A DNA stretch of 64,000 nt from Calcarisporiella thermophila CBS 279.70 (GCF_041956535.1 NW_027192212.1:388970-452969); one strand, 5' to 3'. Positions 1 to 12,410 are shown, counted from the stretch's first letter. A program made the numbers and translations. The notes: a model not told the origin generated them from the letters alone.

Positions 1-183
1 GATGGGAGAGGGAGCGCGGATATTTTTTGAGATGAAACCATAGAAGCAGACACTGTTTTGAAAGAAGTGAGAAAGAAAGAAAAATGAAAAAAAAAAAAAT
101 ACATTGAAAGCTATAAATAGGAAAAGTATAGGATCACGGCAACAATACGGTTCGTTTTTTTTTTGGACCTATATCCCAGTGGC

Positions 184-1359
184 CTAGCCTTGCACGCTGC
201 TGGGCAAGCTGCCCAAGAGCTCGGGCGGGAGCTCACCATCCTGTAGCGGGCAATTGAAGCTTGCGCTTTCTTGGAGGGTTGGGGATATGGTGAAGAAGAG
301 GATGCGCAGGTACAGGATCAGGTTGTAGTTCACGGTCAACTTCTGCTTCGGCCCGCCGGTGAACCCGCACTTGGAGGCGATGTCGGCGAGCACCGCTTGC
401 GCATTAGGCATGTCCGACGTGTATTGAATCGAGAAGGGGAAGTTGAGCTCCGTCGTGGACTTGGGGCCAAAGTAGACGTCAGTCAGGTTACCGCCTCCGA
501 CGGGCACCCCGCGGCTGCCGGCGCTTGCATTGGGCACGGGGTAGAAAGCCTCGGCCTTGATCATGGAAAAGCTGGCGCCGAAAATGTTGGGGTTCTCCAC
601 CGAGACGTCCAGGCCCATGTTGATGCTGAAGTTTCGGCCCTGGGCGAGATAGGTCGGCCGGCCGTCGGGACTTGGGCCGGTGCCTTTGAAGTTGATATTG
701 GGCTGCTTGAAGGTCGCAGCCAATGCCCCAATCACAATGATCAGAATGATCAGAAGCACGAGGCACCCGCACCCGACGAACCGCAGCCAAACCGGGCAGC
801 AAGGGCAGCACCGTGAGCAGAACTGGCGCTTTTTCTTGGCCATCTCCTTTTCGTTTTGCTCCACGTCGTCCCGGTCGTCGTCTAGCATGGTGGTGTATCT
901 CCAACCGGGAGGAGCGACTCCAGCTGGAAGATTTGCATAGGATGGATCGCTCGGAGGGGATGGATCTCCGTGCGCCAGGGGGGTAGCACTGGATGGGCGA
1001 TCGTAGAGCGGCTCCTCGGATGTTGCCGGAGAAGAGGCATGGCCCATCCACTTCGACGTTGAATGGCGATGAGGGGGAGGGGGAGGGGGGGGAGATGACG
1101 ATTCATCGTAATCAGGATATGGAATGGGGGCTACGCTGTGGTAGTCATTAGGGTAGGCGGGATTAGCATACGTGGCGAGGGGAGCAGGCGCCAGAGGATT
1201 CTGTGGGTAGGCCAGATTCTGCTGGGGAGCTGCAATGTAGGTTGGCGCATAGGCATTTGACGGGATGTCGGCCTGGCCGTAGTCACGGGATGGACGTCTG
1301 CCTTCTAAGCTGGACCGATGGTCGCGGAAGCGCCGGTAGTCGTCGCGGTAATTCGACAT
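184..1359 (-). CDS. LEA_2-like single-pass membrane protein
   Basis: Intronless reading frame of 391 aa. The frame is open 47 codons further upstream, but that stretch is low-complexity Pro/Ser/Leu, so I place the start at the ATG of MSNYRDDYRRF (nt 1359). Residues 1-165 are Pro/Tyr/Ser-rich and probably cytosolic. A Cys cluster (FCSRCCPCCPVW, about residue 176) that could be palmitoylated directly precedes one strong membrane helix (about 188-212). The remaining ~180 residues resemble the LEA_2 beta-sandwich: a segment with VENPNIFGASF, then a conserved hydrophobic strand (FPFSIQY). Several N-x-S/T sites suggest an outside or lumenal location. This architecture (proline-rich tail, Cys-flanked helix, LEA_2 domain) is common among uncharacterised fungal proteins. 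Function unknown; lipid binding or a cell-cortex role are only guesses. Confidence 0.75.
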   Translation of the reverse strand: MSNYRDDYRRFRDHRSSLEGRRPSRDYGQADIPSNAYAPTYIAAPQQNLAYPQNPLAPAPLATYANPAYPNDYHSVAPIPYPDYDESSSPPPPPPPHRHSTSKWMGHASSPATSEEPLYDRPSSATPLAHGDPSPPSDPSYANLPAGVAPPGWRYTTMLDDDRDDVEQNEKEMAKKKRQFCSRCCPCCPVWLRFVGCGCLVLLIILIIVIGALAATFKQPNINFKGTGPSPDGRPTYLAQGRNFSINMGLDVSVENPNIFGASFSMIKAEAFYPVPNASAGSRGVPVGGGNLTDVYFGPKSTTELNFPFSIQYTSDMPNAQAVLADIASKCGFTGGPKQKLTVNYNLILYLRILFFTISPTLQESASFNCPLQDGELPPELLGSLPSSVQG

Positions 1360-3061
1360 TGGCGTTGCTGGGGGGAGGCGGGGGGAGCTAGCGGAGAAGG
1401 CGGGGGGAGAGGGCGGTGGAAGCAGAGAGAGAGGGAGAGGAAGAGCTGGCGACGAGAGCCGGAATAAGAAAGGATTACTGATTGCAAATCCAACGAGCAA
1501 TTAAAAATAGAAAGAGAGCCAAACCTTTTCGCCCCTTTTTGTCCAACCAACCACGATCAGCAACCGCTCTTTTGAGCGAAAATTAAAACGGCTGATATCA
1601 CTGGTGCATTTCGAATGGAAGAAATTCAAAGTTTCTATCGCACAAAACTTCTTGGCCCGTTGCTTGCCGCCCACCGCCCTGGGATCGGGCGAGCGCGCCG
1701 ACCGGGTTCGGCTGTCTCCTAAGCAGCCGCGCCATCGCCGAATGCTTGCGTCGAATGCTGTCGTCATCCAAGCTGCCGATGCCCGCGCGCATTGCACTCT
1801 ATGAGTTAATGCGGCCTCTCCGCGGGATCGCCGCGATCTTTTTAGAAAGATGGCCCGCCATGGAATAGAGGGCGCCACCTGGAACGCGAGGTAGCTGGGG
1901 CGCCTCCGACCAAGACGATCCGCTCAAGGGGGACAGCGACTCTGGGCTTGCTTTGTAATCCTTACCGGCTGCACGCGGCTACTCCGCGCCATCGGCCTAG
2001 CCATAGATGCTTGAGTTTGCCCTGGCCATCGATCGGGCTATTGGGCTCTGCAATCCACGCTATCCGGTGATGAAGAGAGCAAGCAGGCCACTTGGAGGGC
2101 GGAGATTGATGTCATGGCTATGGCGAGTAAGAAACACTCCAAGTCGAATCGGGGCCAGCCTACCCCCGAAATAGTATGCTGAGATTTCCAAACGGGTTTT
2201 AAATCTTGGGAGCCAAGCCCGGCTCCATGGGCCAAAGGAGGCGGCCCATCTGCGAAGAAGCTCATAGTAAGGGCCAAGTGTACGCTTCAGCTGAGCTCAT
2301 CCGAATCCACTCTTTCCCTCTTGGCCGTAGCGGTGAGTTGACGGGTGCCCGGCTGACCCAAGCACGCTTGCCCTTCTTTGTTATGGAATCAATCTGAAAC
2401 CTAAGAGATAATAATTCCTTTATAGAGGAGTTGAAAGCCACCGTTTCCAATGCTTCATACACAAAAGTATACTCAAGCTTATTCACCCTCGCCAGCCTAA
2501 GTCTCTTGCCGCAGAGAGTTACATCTTCTCACCCATGCTAATTTCAATAAATGAAACGCTTGTATTTTATGTATCACCAATATCCCTCTCTTCTCCGACC
2601 TATAGAGTTTAGATGAAAGAATTTCCGCAAACGCACCAGAGTAGCGCTCTGCCCAACGGGCGGATCCTTGTTGGAAGCAGCATGCTAGGTTGGCTAAAAA
2701 ATGCTTCCTCGAGAAACGTGGAATCTGGAACATATTCTTTAGGGCTCTAAAATGGGATACAATCTCTTTTCGGAACAAAAATTTTTAGAGAGGCGAAGAA
2801 ATAGGCGTGATGTTAGAAAGATCAGACGTCAAGTGCTACCCCATTCATGATGCTTTCATCTATCTCAATATAGCCTATGATGAAGGCGACATAACAGGTC
2901 AATCCTGAGCGCTACCACACCCCTCCAGCTCAGTTCTCTCAACCATGCTGGTTTGGTGTGGGAAAATCCGCTTTGAAGTCAACGGATTGACAGAAAAGTA
3001 TGGGCTGCAGGTGGCATATTTTTTCGATGCAAAAGTGCTTAACTATTTTAAACCATGATAA
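1360..3061. other. intergenic, no supported gene
   Basis: A GC-rich patch around 1650-2000 carries overlapping open frames on both strands without recognisable motifs; they read as chance ORFs. The first ~150 bp probably hold the 5' leader of the upstream minus-strand gene. I see no tRNA, repeat or domain remnant here. Confidence 0.5.
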
Positions 3062-3397
3062 TACGCAAGAGGGCTTGAAGTATGAAATCTTCAACATGCA
3101 AAGGAGCTTGAAGAACGAGAACTTCGCTATTCAAAACTGATTGAGAAGCAATTCCTCGAGCCAGAAAAAGATCGTGAGGAGAGATATTTATGAGAGGTTG
3201 AGAAGCTTCTACTCGAGCATCAACACGAACTTGAGGAACAGTCCGCCAAGTACATTCACTAAACTGATGAGGTAGAGAAGCGTGCATGGAAGGAGACTTC
3301 GGCTACGCATACACCTCCTAGACGAACCTCAATTGATTCGAAACTTGATCACCAACCAGTCAAGGTTAATCCGCCTAACCATGACGCCAACTTTTAA
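3062..3397 (+). pseudogene. decayed coiled-coil coding remnant with 11-residue periodicity
   Basis: One forward frame encodes an Ala/Glu/Lys/Leu-rich stretch that falls into 11-residue blocks, for example LEERELRYSKL, IEKQFLEPEKD and LLLEHQHELEE. A 33-bp nucleotide near-repeat is visible (gcttgaag at 3073 and 3106). Three in-frame stops interrupt it (TGA 3083, TGA 3191, TAA 3260) before the final TAA at 3395. The block spacing is typical of hendecad coiled coils. It looks like a formerly coding coiled-coil protein, or part of one, that has accumulated nonsense changes. No start codon or neighbouring exon was found and the family is unknown. A minus-strand ORF over the same interval looks like its shadow. 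It may still be a compositional accident. Confidence 0.35.
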
Positions 3398-5361
3398 TAC
3401 AATGAATAGGCCAATCAAGTTGGCCTTAAGGAATGTTTTCATTAGTGCTAACGGATAGTCCCGGCAGAAATTCGGAATCCTCTCATCACTCATTCCCTCT
3501 CATTATCATCGGGCAGTCCGTTGGGCGCGTTTGAAGACTCTCATAGCCTCTGAAAGCGAGATGGGGGTGGATAGTTTAGAAAGTAGATGATCTTGTTATT
3601 TTCTTGCTACGGTGGGCAGATAGGAGCCAAGTGTTTCCTTGGTCGCGTACTGGGCAGCTGCAAGAAGAATGCCTTCGAACAAATCAACCATCTCCTGCAG
3701 CTCCTCGAGGGATTTTTTTTTTTGTGGTGTAGCTAGTCTTGCAACGCGGTTATAACACGACCAAGTTCTTTTTAATTTTCTTATTAATTGCTTAACCTTC
3801 CTATTATATACTTATTGAACACAAGCTTATTTATTGGTGTATTAAGGTTTTACTCCAATACTCCCGAGATTCTATTTATAGTCAATCTTTTTGCTTTATT
3901 TTTCCTCACCTCTAGAATTCTATTAGGATTTGTAGCATATCTAACAGTCTCAGAACTGATACAATATCCCACTGTTTACGGAGAAATAGCGCTATGAGTG
4001 GGCTTTTCAATGGTGCAAAGCTTTTGTATATTGGAGTCGTTTCTGATGGAATATTCGGGTTGAATTTAAAAACATTAAGTTGTCAGTAAACTTTTGTGAG
4101 TCACAGTATATACTCGATGCGATATCGTAATAATGTTGAGGATTATTGGCGTAATTATTACACTGATGCAGTAAGAGCATAAAATTGTCTTAATTTCCTT
4201 TAAGGTAGAGTTATATTTAAACATAAATTTTCTTGAGGCATATGTTCAAGCTGGTCATAATGCAAGATATCTTAAATGATCAAGTTCAATGGTTATAAAA
4301 GGATGCTTTGCAAAGATTGAGGTGAGCTATTTCAAAATGCCTAATATTTCGAAATCTAGCTGCCAAATTTTTTCTCCTTTATATAAGCATCACGAATAAC
4401 AAATTTATTCTTATTCTTCTGGTTAATATAGTTTTATTTCCACCCTGGTTATCGGGAAGAAAATTCTATGTTAACATTTGTACGGTAGGCTGGAGAGTGG
4501 TCCAAGGATGTTTATGATCTAGGATACTTTACCACGCGTAGTTCGAAAAAGTTTATGACGTAGCGACACTAGATGGATGCATAGGCTGGATACAAAGAGG
4601 GAGAGTATTCCATGTGTAACATATATATTTTGTTGCCTAGTGGCTGGCAAGGAAAAAAATGATATATGTTATCATAGAAGTGAAAGCATAGGAGGGTGTT
4701 GTAATATGATTTATTTTTCCCCGGTTTCCATATTCACTATGTCGATATTCCTTGTGAATTAATGAATAGTTATCTGGCATCTTTACTAAAAAGTCCTTAG
4801 AATTTAAGCAGAGTTTACTTAGGGTGACTTCTTATAGAGATAACTTGAAGGACCAGTTGTAGTAAAATTGCAAAAACATGTAGGTTAGAGAGAATGAGCA
4901 TGCGTATCTATGAGTCGCTTTGCGGTCTGTGGCGGGGTGTTGTGGGACAGTATCCGCCAGAGGAAATCTTAAAAAAGCTAGTTAGAGTAATACTTCTTTG
5001 GATGAAGGATTCCATCCCAGAGTCAAAGTGCTCTCAGTTTTCCGCATGATACTGGGTTCGTTCACGCCAATCGGATGAAACACAATTCCCATTCAGTTTA
5101 ATACACGCGTCAAGCTAGTATATTTTTACGCTTGAGCTGTCGTATACGCTAGGCTCAGCAAAAGAATTAATAATGATTTGCCACTGCAAAATCCGCCAAT
5201 CCAAACGATCAGAGATAAAAAAATAAATATGAATTCTATTTAACAGAAAAGAAAAAAAAAGTACCTAGCTTTTAGATACAGTCTAGTCACAAAATGCGTT
5301 AATAAAATATAGGGCTAGACACTGAATACAATGTGAATAAATAAAATCTGCCTTTATACAA
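3398..5361. other. AT-rich intergenic DNA
   Basis: No gene supported. A 69-aa hydrophobic ORF (3788-3997) and a 61-aa ORF (4577-4762) lack promoter context, homology or sensible composition. The last ~100 bp, before the stop of the proton ATPase, probably hold its 3' UTR. Confidence 0.5.
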
Positions 5362-8300
5362 TCAATGACTTTGACCTGAAAGTACACGGGATACATGCTG
5401 GGTCTGTACGCTCTGAAATCGTTGCAATTCTGCTGGAGGCATACTGAGTCGTTTGCCAGTCTTGGTAATAAGCTTACCCGCGGCAGCAAATAGCTTAGCA
5501 AAGTTGCGCCTGGGTCGCTCATAGGGTTGTAAACGAGGGGCATAATAGGAACTCTGTGTAGACGGAGCAGGTCTCTGAAGCTGTGCACTAGAGCTAAGGG
5601 ACACCTCTGGTATCTTGCTGAGGTAATACCTGTCATGGACGAAGGAAAATACAAACGCGGTTGCGAATTTGAGTAGATCCAGCGGGAAAAACCAGCATAT
5701 GTTCCAGATCCATGCTGCGCCTGCCCAGCCCCAACCACATCCTTCTAATTGTGTGAAGCCCCAGTTGGCATAAACTGAAATAAAAGTGGCTACCAGCTGG
5801 GCTACAAGAAATGCCATGCAAAGCAAGATAGAGGGGGGCTCTGAGTAGAAGTTCCATGAGAATCCCTGGCTACGTGTCACAAAAATAAGTGCCTGACTAA
5901 TGGTGGACACTTGCAAATACATGACGGAATGGAGTCGAAAGTCATTTGCGTCGGTGAACGGCACGAGACCCCAACGATCAGTGAAGAATGAAGTTTGGGT
6001 GGCGACATAAAAGAAAATAACACTGGAAAGGGAGAGGTAAAGGCCGTAGACAATGGCATAAGTAAAAATCTCGAAAAGGTTCCAATTGTTCGGTTCTTTG
6101 GAGGGCTTGACGCGGTCTTTTGAGATGGTGAGAATGGTTCCGTCATTGAGAATGGCCAGAATGAGTACCATAAATGGTGGGAAGTCGAACCGAAAGGCAA
6201 ACAATAGAACGGCAAACGAGACTACAACACGAATCGTGACAGAACAGGTATAGATGGAGTAGTTACGCATGCGCTGAAAGATCTGACGGCTACCATTGAA
6301 CGCCTTAATTATCACCGACAAGCCGGGTTCAGTGAGAACAATATCTGCCGCGGATCGCGCTGCATCGGAACTATCCGCCACCGCCACACCCACATTGGCT
6401 TTAGCAAGAGCGGGAGCGTCATTTACGCCGTCTCCGGTCATGGCTACCATGTGACCCATCTTTTGCAAACGCTCAACGATTTCGTATTTATGTTCCGGGT
6501 AAACGCCAGCAAAGCCGTCTGCGGCAAGCACCAACTCGTCAATACTCTTATGTTCGGGGGGAAGCATCTCCGTGTTATTAAGTAGCTTGCTATTGTACAT
6601 GTTAGTACCCATGCCAAGATTGCGACCAGTTTCCTTGGCAATAGCAAGCTGATCCCCAGTAATCATCTTGACATGCACACCAAGCGAGAGAGCACGATCA
6701 ATTGTCTCCTTTGTATCATGTCGGGGAGGATCATGCAGTGGCAGAAGCCCGATGAGCCGGAAACCGTTCCCTTGGTCCGTAGTCCCACCATCCGGGACAT
6801 CTTCTTCGGCCACGGCGAGAGAACGGAGACCACGCACGGCGAATTCATCGACGTCTGCCGTTAGGCGCATTTCCAATTCCTCCGTCTTGTCACGAGAGCA
6901 AAGGTCAAAGATGACGCGAGACATTCCCTTGCTTACCCGGTGGATGGTATTATCTTTCATGTTTCGATAGGTCACCTCGGTACGTTTATCTACGGGATTG
7001 AAAGGTTTGAAGTCCAACACGTCGATGCCTTCGTGGGCAAGTGTGGGGTCGGAAAGGGATCGTACAATGCATGCATCGATGGCATCTTGATTCTCGATAC
7101 GAGAAGCATAGGCAGCCATGCGCAAGATATCATCCACTGAGTAGTCGCTGTATTGCTTGATAAGTTCGTGGTTAACAGTCAATTCATTTAGTGTCAGGGT
7201 ACCGGTTTTATCCGAGCAGAGAATGGTGACACCAGCCAGCTCTTCGATGGCGCTGATGCGGGTAACGATAGCCTTGTCCTCGGCGAGTTGCTTAGCACCG
7301 ATCGCCAGAGTAACGGAAAGCACGGTAGGCATGGCAATAGGGATGCCACCGATCAAGAGAACAAGAAGATTGTTGATACCGCGACGATATTCATAATGAA
7401 AACCAGCGTACATGACTAATATTTCTGTAACCAGGAAGATAGCGATGGAAACAATACAGAAGGTTCCAATTTTTGCCAAGACCTGTTGGAGATGGCCCAT
7501 TCCGTCGTTTGCATCCTGCACAAGTTCAGCAGCTCGTCCGAAAAAAGTGTGAATACCTGTGCCAATCACTACCGCTTCCGCCTCGCCTTGTTTGACGGTG
7601 CTTCCGCTAAAGATTTCATCGTCAATCTCCTTGCTGACCGGCAAACTTTCTCCAGTAAGAGCAGCTTGATCAATGGAGACATTGACTGCTTTGATGAGGC
7701 GTGCATCGGCGGGAACCACATCGCCCAGCTTTACACTAATTATATCACCTGGTACAAGCTCTGCGGCCTCCATGGTTTTCCACCCGCCGTCGCGCTTTAC
7801 CTTTGCCTGGGGAGCGAGAGAATCCATGAGTGCTTTGACAGCACTACCGGCTCGCCGCTCTTCAATGAAACCAATGATCGAGTTTCCGATCAGCAAGAGA
7901 ATAATGCCAACAAAATCTTCCCAATCGGGGGGTTTTCCTTCTCCATTGCTAAGAGCAATGGCGACGACAGCGGCCGCCTCCATTACCCAGGATAATGGAT
8001 TCCACATAAATGATAAGAATTGAAAAATAGGATTGGTTTCCTTTTGCTTGAGCTCATTCCGTCCAAACTAAATTTAATGGAGAAAGCAAAAATGAGAAGA
8101 GGTCAACATTTCAAATTATTCGTATTTTTATGACTCTCCAAACGCAGAGAGTCAGCTCGGGAAAAAAAGTCACCTTCTCGATGCGGAGTTTCGCGTCCTC
8201 GCTGGTTAGACCCTTATTGCTAGTCTTTAACAGCTGAAAGATTTGTTCGGTCTCCATATTCTCAAGATTAAACTTTTCTTTATCATACAAATCTTCGACG

Positions 8301-8392
8301 GCGATATTCTCACTAATAACATCGATCGTGACGCTCTCCGAATTCGATTCAGCTTGCTCGCTGGAGGCGAGCGTTCCATTAGGTGTTGTCAT
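5362..8392 (-). CDS. plasma-membrane H+-ATPase, P3A type, plant-like
   Basis: Two exons, 8174-8392 and 5362-8067, joined across a 106-bp GT-AG intron in phase 0, give 974 aa. The protein pumps protons out of the cell with ATP and energises secondary transport. Visible motifs: TGES of the actuator domain (about 211-214), the phosphorylated Asp in CSDKTGTLT (D359), [23 protein letters not shown] (about 619) and the membrane-six [18 protein letters not shown] with Asp ~715. The sequence is closer in memory to plant AHA pumps than to yeast Pma1: [28 protein letters not shown] and GWGWAG near the last helices are plant-type. The usual KGAP motif of the nucleotide domain reads KGMS. The C-terminal tail (about 90 residues, [10 protein letters not shown]) may be regulatory but lacks the plant YTV 14-3-3 end. 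Confidence 0.95.
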
Positions 8393-8808
8393 AGCCCCCG
8401 GGCTTTTAGTATCCTCAGTTTAGAGCGCAAGGAGTATAGAGATAGGGTGGATGGGATTTTAGTGAAGGAGAGGGAGGTAGAGATGGCACCGTTTTATAGG
8501 AGAGAGAGCTCAAAACTAATGTTAGCCGGAATAATGTACATGAAACTGTGGCAACTCTTGGTGGCAATTAGCTTTTTTTTCTGGCCCAATTTCTGAAAAC
8601 GGTAATTGGCCAAGAGCTTTGTGTAGGCGGTTCAAACCGAGGCAAAAGATATGATTTTGCTGCGCCTCTTCATCCCCCTTCTGCACTATTGGGGTGCCAA
8701 GATGTATCGGAGGTTTTCGGATATCGAGAGGGAATTTCAGTTCTAGAAATCAGTCTAGCCTAACCGGGTCAATGATGTTCCCTTTATTCAGCAGGGAGAA
8801 CATTACTA

Positions 8809-8855
8809 ATAAGTACTCAAGGAGGAAAATTATTTATCTCCTCGAGAGTACTTAT
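8809..8855. repeat. inverted repeat, potential hairpin
   Basis: ATAAGTACTC at 8809-8818 is the exact reverse complement of GAGTACTTAT at 8846-8855. Inside it GGAG (8821-8824) pairs with CTCC (8838-8841), leaving a 13-nt loop. It lies in otherwise featureless AT-rich DNA, about 420 bp upstream of the ATPase start codon. No function can be assigned. Confidence 0.6.
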
Positions 8856-9265
8856 CAATGCATATGTAAGAATAGGCATGTATCAGATATCAAGGTCCAC
8901 CATAAAGATAACAAGTACGGGCTTCGTTATAGCAAAAATTACAATAGGATATGCATCGAGTGAGTGAAATAATCGAACCAATATCCTAAGCAAATATTAC
9001 AATTAAACAAATCAACTGGAGTCATTAAATGATAGTGTAAATGTAGAGAACCTTTGGGGAAAAGAGTGAGAGCTTTTAATTTTTCTTTATTTCATTTTCG
9101 ATCGCGGGGTTTTGTGGCTTTCTACCCAATTGCATATTGTGAGGGGGGTTTTTAGTTGGAGAGAAAGATTTAACTCCGTATGATTTATTACAATCTCAAA
9201 TGTCATATAAATCAATTAAATGATGACGTAGCTACGTAGAGAGAGATTAAAAAGATCTGATAGTA

Positions 9266-9290
9266 ACCTATGTAACAATGTAACATAGGT
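9266..9290. repeat. short inverted repeat
   Basis: ACCTATGT at 9266-9273 is mirrored by ACATAGGT at 9283-9290 around a 9-nt spacer. Too small to class as a mobile element; it may be chance. Confidence 0.4.
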
Positions 9291-12200
9291 CATTGATTGT
9301 TCTTTTGGAGATAGAGTGATGCTTGAAGTGGATTAGACATTTTATTAGCGGTTATAGATCTATACCACAAGGGCTATAGTATTGTCTCTCCTCCTCCATC
9401 TATACCCATTTATTCCTCTAAATGCCTAATAAACTGCATAATCAGAGCGCCAATTTCATAATCCGTTTGCATAATCCCTCAATATCTAGCGCTCGCCCAA
9501 ATGAGTCAATTCTTGACTTTGCCTTTTAATATGCATTTAACCCTGGTGTTATCTTCTCCTCCCCCTCCTCCTCATGTTTCGGAGGCCGCTTCGTCATCCG
9601 CTTATCCTTCTTCGTAAGTGTTTTCTGGTTGACTTCGACTTTTTCGTCTCCTGCAGAACCACTATACGAATAAATCACCTTGTTCTCGTAGGAAAATGAG
9701 AAGAAGGTCGAATGTCTTTTTTAATTCTAATTCATTTCTCTAGCAATTGTGTTTTTCCTTTATTAGCTTATCTTCTATCTAATTTCCCATGAACACAAGA
9801 TATTAAGATCACTATGCGGGCTCGAATAAATAGTCACTAAGCAAAACTTACATATAACTAATTGCTGAAAATGCATACACCTGAACTGGTATTACTACTT
9901 TCCTCTAAATTCATAAAAGAACTCAACCAAATGTCGAGCAGAAGAATAGTGGTGTTTGCAATAATGAAAGCCAGGGCATGATATCGAAGCCAATGAGACT
10001 AGGAAATAAGACAAAGTTTGTGTGGGTCGAGTTGTATAAAAATGGATATGAAATCAAAAGTTACTATAGTAAATTAAAGATATTTATAACTATATATCTG
10101 TGATTGCAGCCAGTGGTCTGTCGAACCAATTTTTAGTATGTCAACTTTTGTTTGCGCAGCATCTGGGGATCTACTCTTTCCAATAGCAAGAGCTGTATAA
10201 ATGAAGGTGAATACTTAGGTCTTAATCTATCGAATGTAAGAAGCTATCCTAAGTTGATTAGCATGTGAGGAGCGGTTCGTATTGCTGAATTAATGTTCTA
10301 AAATCTACTCTCCAACATTCGGCCATCCTCTTTTAAAAAGTGATTATACTGACCGTTTAAGCCCTTCCTTTGTCTCAACTAATGATGCACAAGCATTTCA
10401 AGACCATCATAATGAATTTAGGTGCTTACGATGCTGACTCCTCCACTTTTTAACTCCACTTCGATGTCCCTTCGTTCAAACATAGCATGAATAACTATCC
10501 AACCCCGAAGTGCTCACGCCGGGTATAATACCTCCTATTTGATGTGAGATGTGTCCCCACGAGATGAGCTTTACCCAAGCCTTTTTCGATGAAAACTACG
10601 CTCTCCGAAGTGAAGAGGGTTTACCGAGGCTTCCTCTCTTACAGCTAGGCTTAGTTTTTCCCGCTCCAAATGAAAGGCCGGAGATAGTAAAATCTCAGGG
10701 GAGGAGGAGCAGTGACACTGATTTGTACACTAGATAACCTCTTCAGTGCCTTCATTGAAACTATTGGAGAAAATAGAATTACAGTACCCAAGATCAACTA
10801 ATTCGATATCGACATGTTGACTTTCATGGCGATGAATTGTTTTTGGCAGGTATCCTCTCCATAATTAAAGCCTGAGATTCCTTAAATCTTGTATACGTGA
10901 TTGCTTGTTATTTTTGTGGAATTTCCTTTCACTCCCCACTTTTTTCTCACCATTTTATGCATATCCTCTGGTGTGTGGGAGAAGAGATGAGAGTCATTTT
11001 ACAAGTCGCTCATCCTGACCCCCTGTATTGATTCGGCGCAGATTTCATGTTCTCAATATTCGAATGCTGTTTTTCCTCTTAAGCGTGCTGGAGTATATTC
11101 TAGATATAGAAGTGAGGAGGGGCATCAACGGATTTATAAGCACATGAGCATTGCGTGGAATATGCAAATGCCAGTGGTGATAATGGAACGATAGGAACCC
11201 TAATTTTCCTTACTGGACAGGTTTACTCACCTCAGGAGAGGGTTAGAAGGTGCATAGGATTTAGCCATGGGCATATTACTACAATTTAGCGCGTCTAGCG
11301 TAAACTTCCCACAAGTGCATGGATAGGCGTTCAATTCGCCACAACTCCGTCTATTCTCCCCCATGGGTGTATGTTTAAGCGCAAATAAGGAGCGCTCTAG
11401 TGATATGGGGCTAATAAGTGGCTTTCTCCCTTGCTCTATCTTCGCCGGGTCGGGAGGGAGGGTCTGAGGTTGGCTTGCTTCCTGTGATTAGCAAAACTCC
11501 TTTCCTCTTCTATTGATCTCGTAGTATCTTTCCGGATTCCCGGCTCTTGAGAATAGAGCTTCTTACCCAAGGCATAGATGGTGCATGTTTATATCTTTAC
11601 ATAGGCCAATGGCCTTTCTTTTTTTCAAGCACAGATCGATAATTCCCTATGCTTAAGCGCTTTTCGCTGTTCTGCGTGTGTGTTTTCTCCCTTGGACGCA
11701 AAGGATTTTTAATCTATAACATTTTGGTGGAGAGTTTCAATAGGGAATTGTGCTCCTGTTCCACACGGCTCAAACAATAAAGATGCGGTGACGTATTCAA
11801 ATGTGTGACTTTTATGAGGCTCTCAAATGATTGTCATCCACTCTTATGGAATCCGCCCGGTCTGGTTTTCTCCAAAAGCCTTTGTTCCCTTGTTATCAAT
11901 CCAATTCCCAATTTTTCTGTTCTCATCATTACCCCCTTATTCTCGATTCTGATCAATACATTGCTGCCTTACTGCCAACATTTTAAGCTTCTGGAACTGC
12001 GCGTCTTCTTTTCCAATTCAGGTAAATTTTCTGATGGATATCTCTGCGATCATCTCTATGTGACATTTCGTCCTTCTTGTGTTGTTCAATGGGTCATGTT
12101 TATGATGCATTAATCAGTGAAAAAATATAGAAGGAATTGGTTGTGGACTCTTTTGTTTTTTTCTACTTTGCATTTTTTTCATTTCCCCTTCCCCTTTTGT

Positions 12201-12410
12201 TTGAATTCCCTGGTTCAACCTTGAACTTGTTTTTCACCCATTCTATTCCCTCCTATTATTCTTCTTTCTGTATGGTTGTTGTTATTATTTCATGGGCACT
12301 AGTTCTACTATGATGTTCAACATGGGTGCATTATTTATTTGAAATTCAGTGCATCACAACGATTCAAAATGCAACAAATAACGCTAAACATCCCTTTTTA
12401 TTTTAGAATA

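Larger units (their letters stand above)
8393..12410. other. long AT-rich intergenic region between divergent PMA and GSK-3 genes
   Basis: About 4 kb with no convincing gene. The ends should carry the 5' leaders of the ATPase (minus) and the kinase (plus). A pyrimidine tract ending in ATTTTAG just before the GSK-3 ATG (AG at 12404-12405) could be the acceptor of a leader intron. Two perfect-arm hairpins (8809-8855 and 9266-9290) and one coding-like minus-strand stretch (9526-9713) are noted separately. I see no RNA gene. Confidence 0.5.

Noticed and set aside
271-816. 181-codon plus-strand ORF opposite the LEA_2-like gene
   Set aside because: Opposite-strand shadow; the minus frame has a membrane helix, domain signature and sensible composition.
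1501-1878. 125-codon minus-strand ORF in the GC-rich patch
   Set aside because: Arg/Ser-rich translation without motifs, start context or splice link; overlaps other chance ORFs.
3788-3997. 69-aa hydrophobic ORF
   Set aside because: Translation of T-rich DNA; hydrophobicity follows from composition.
10549-10737. 62-aa ORF in the long intergenic region
   Set aside because: No motif, promoter or splice context.
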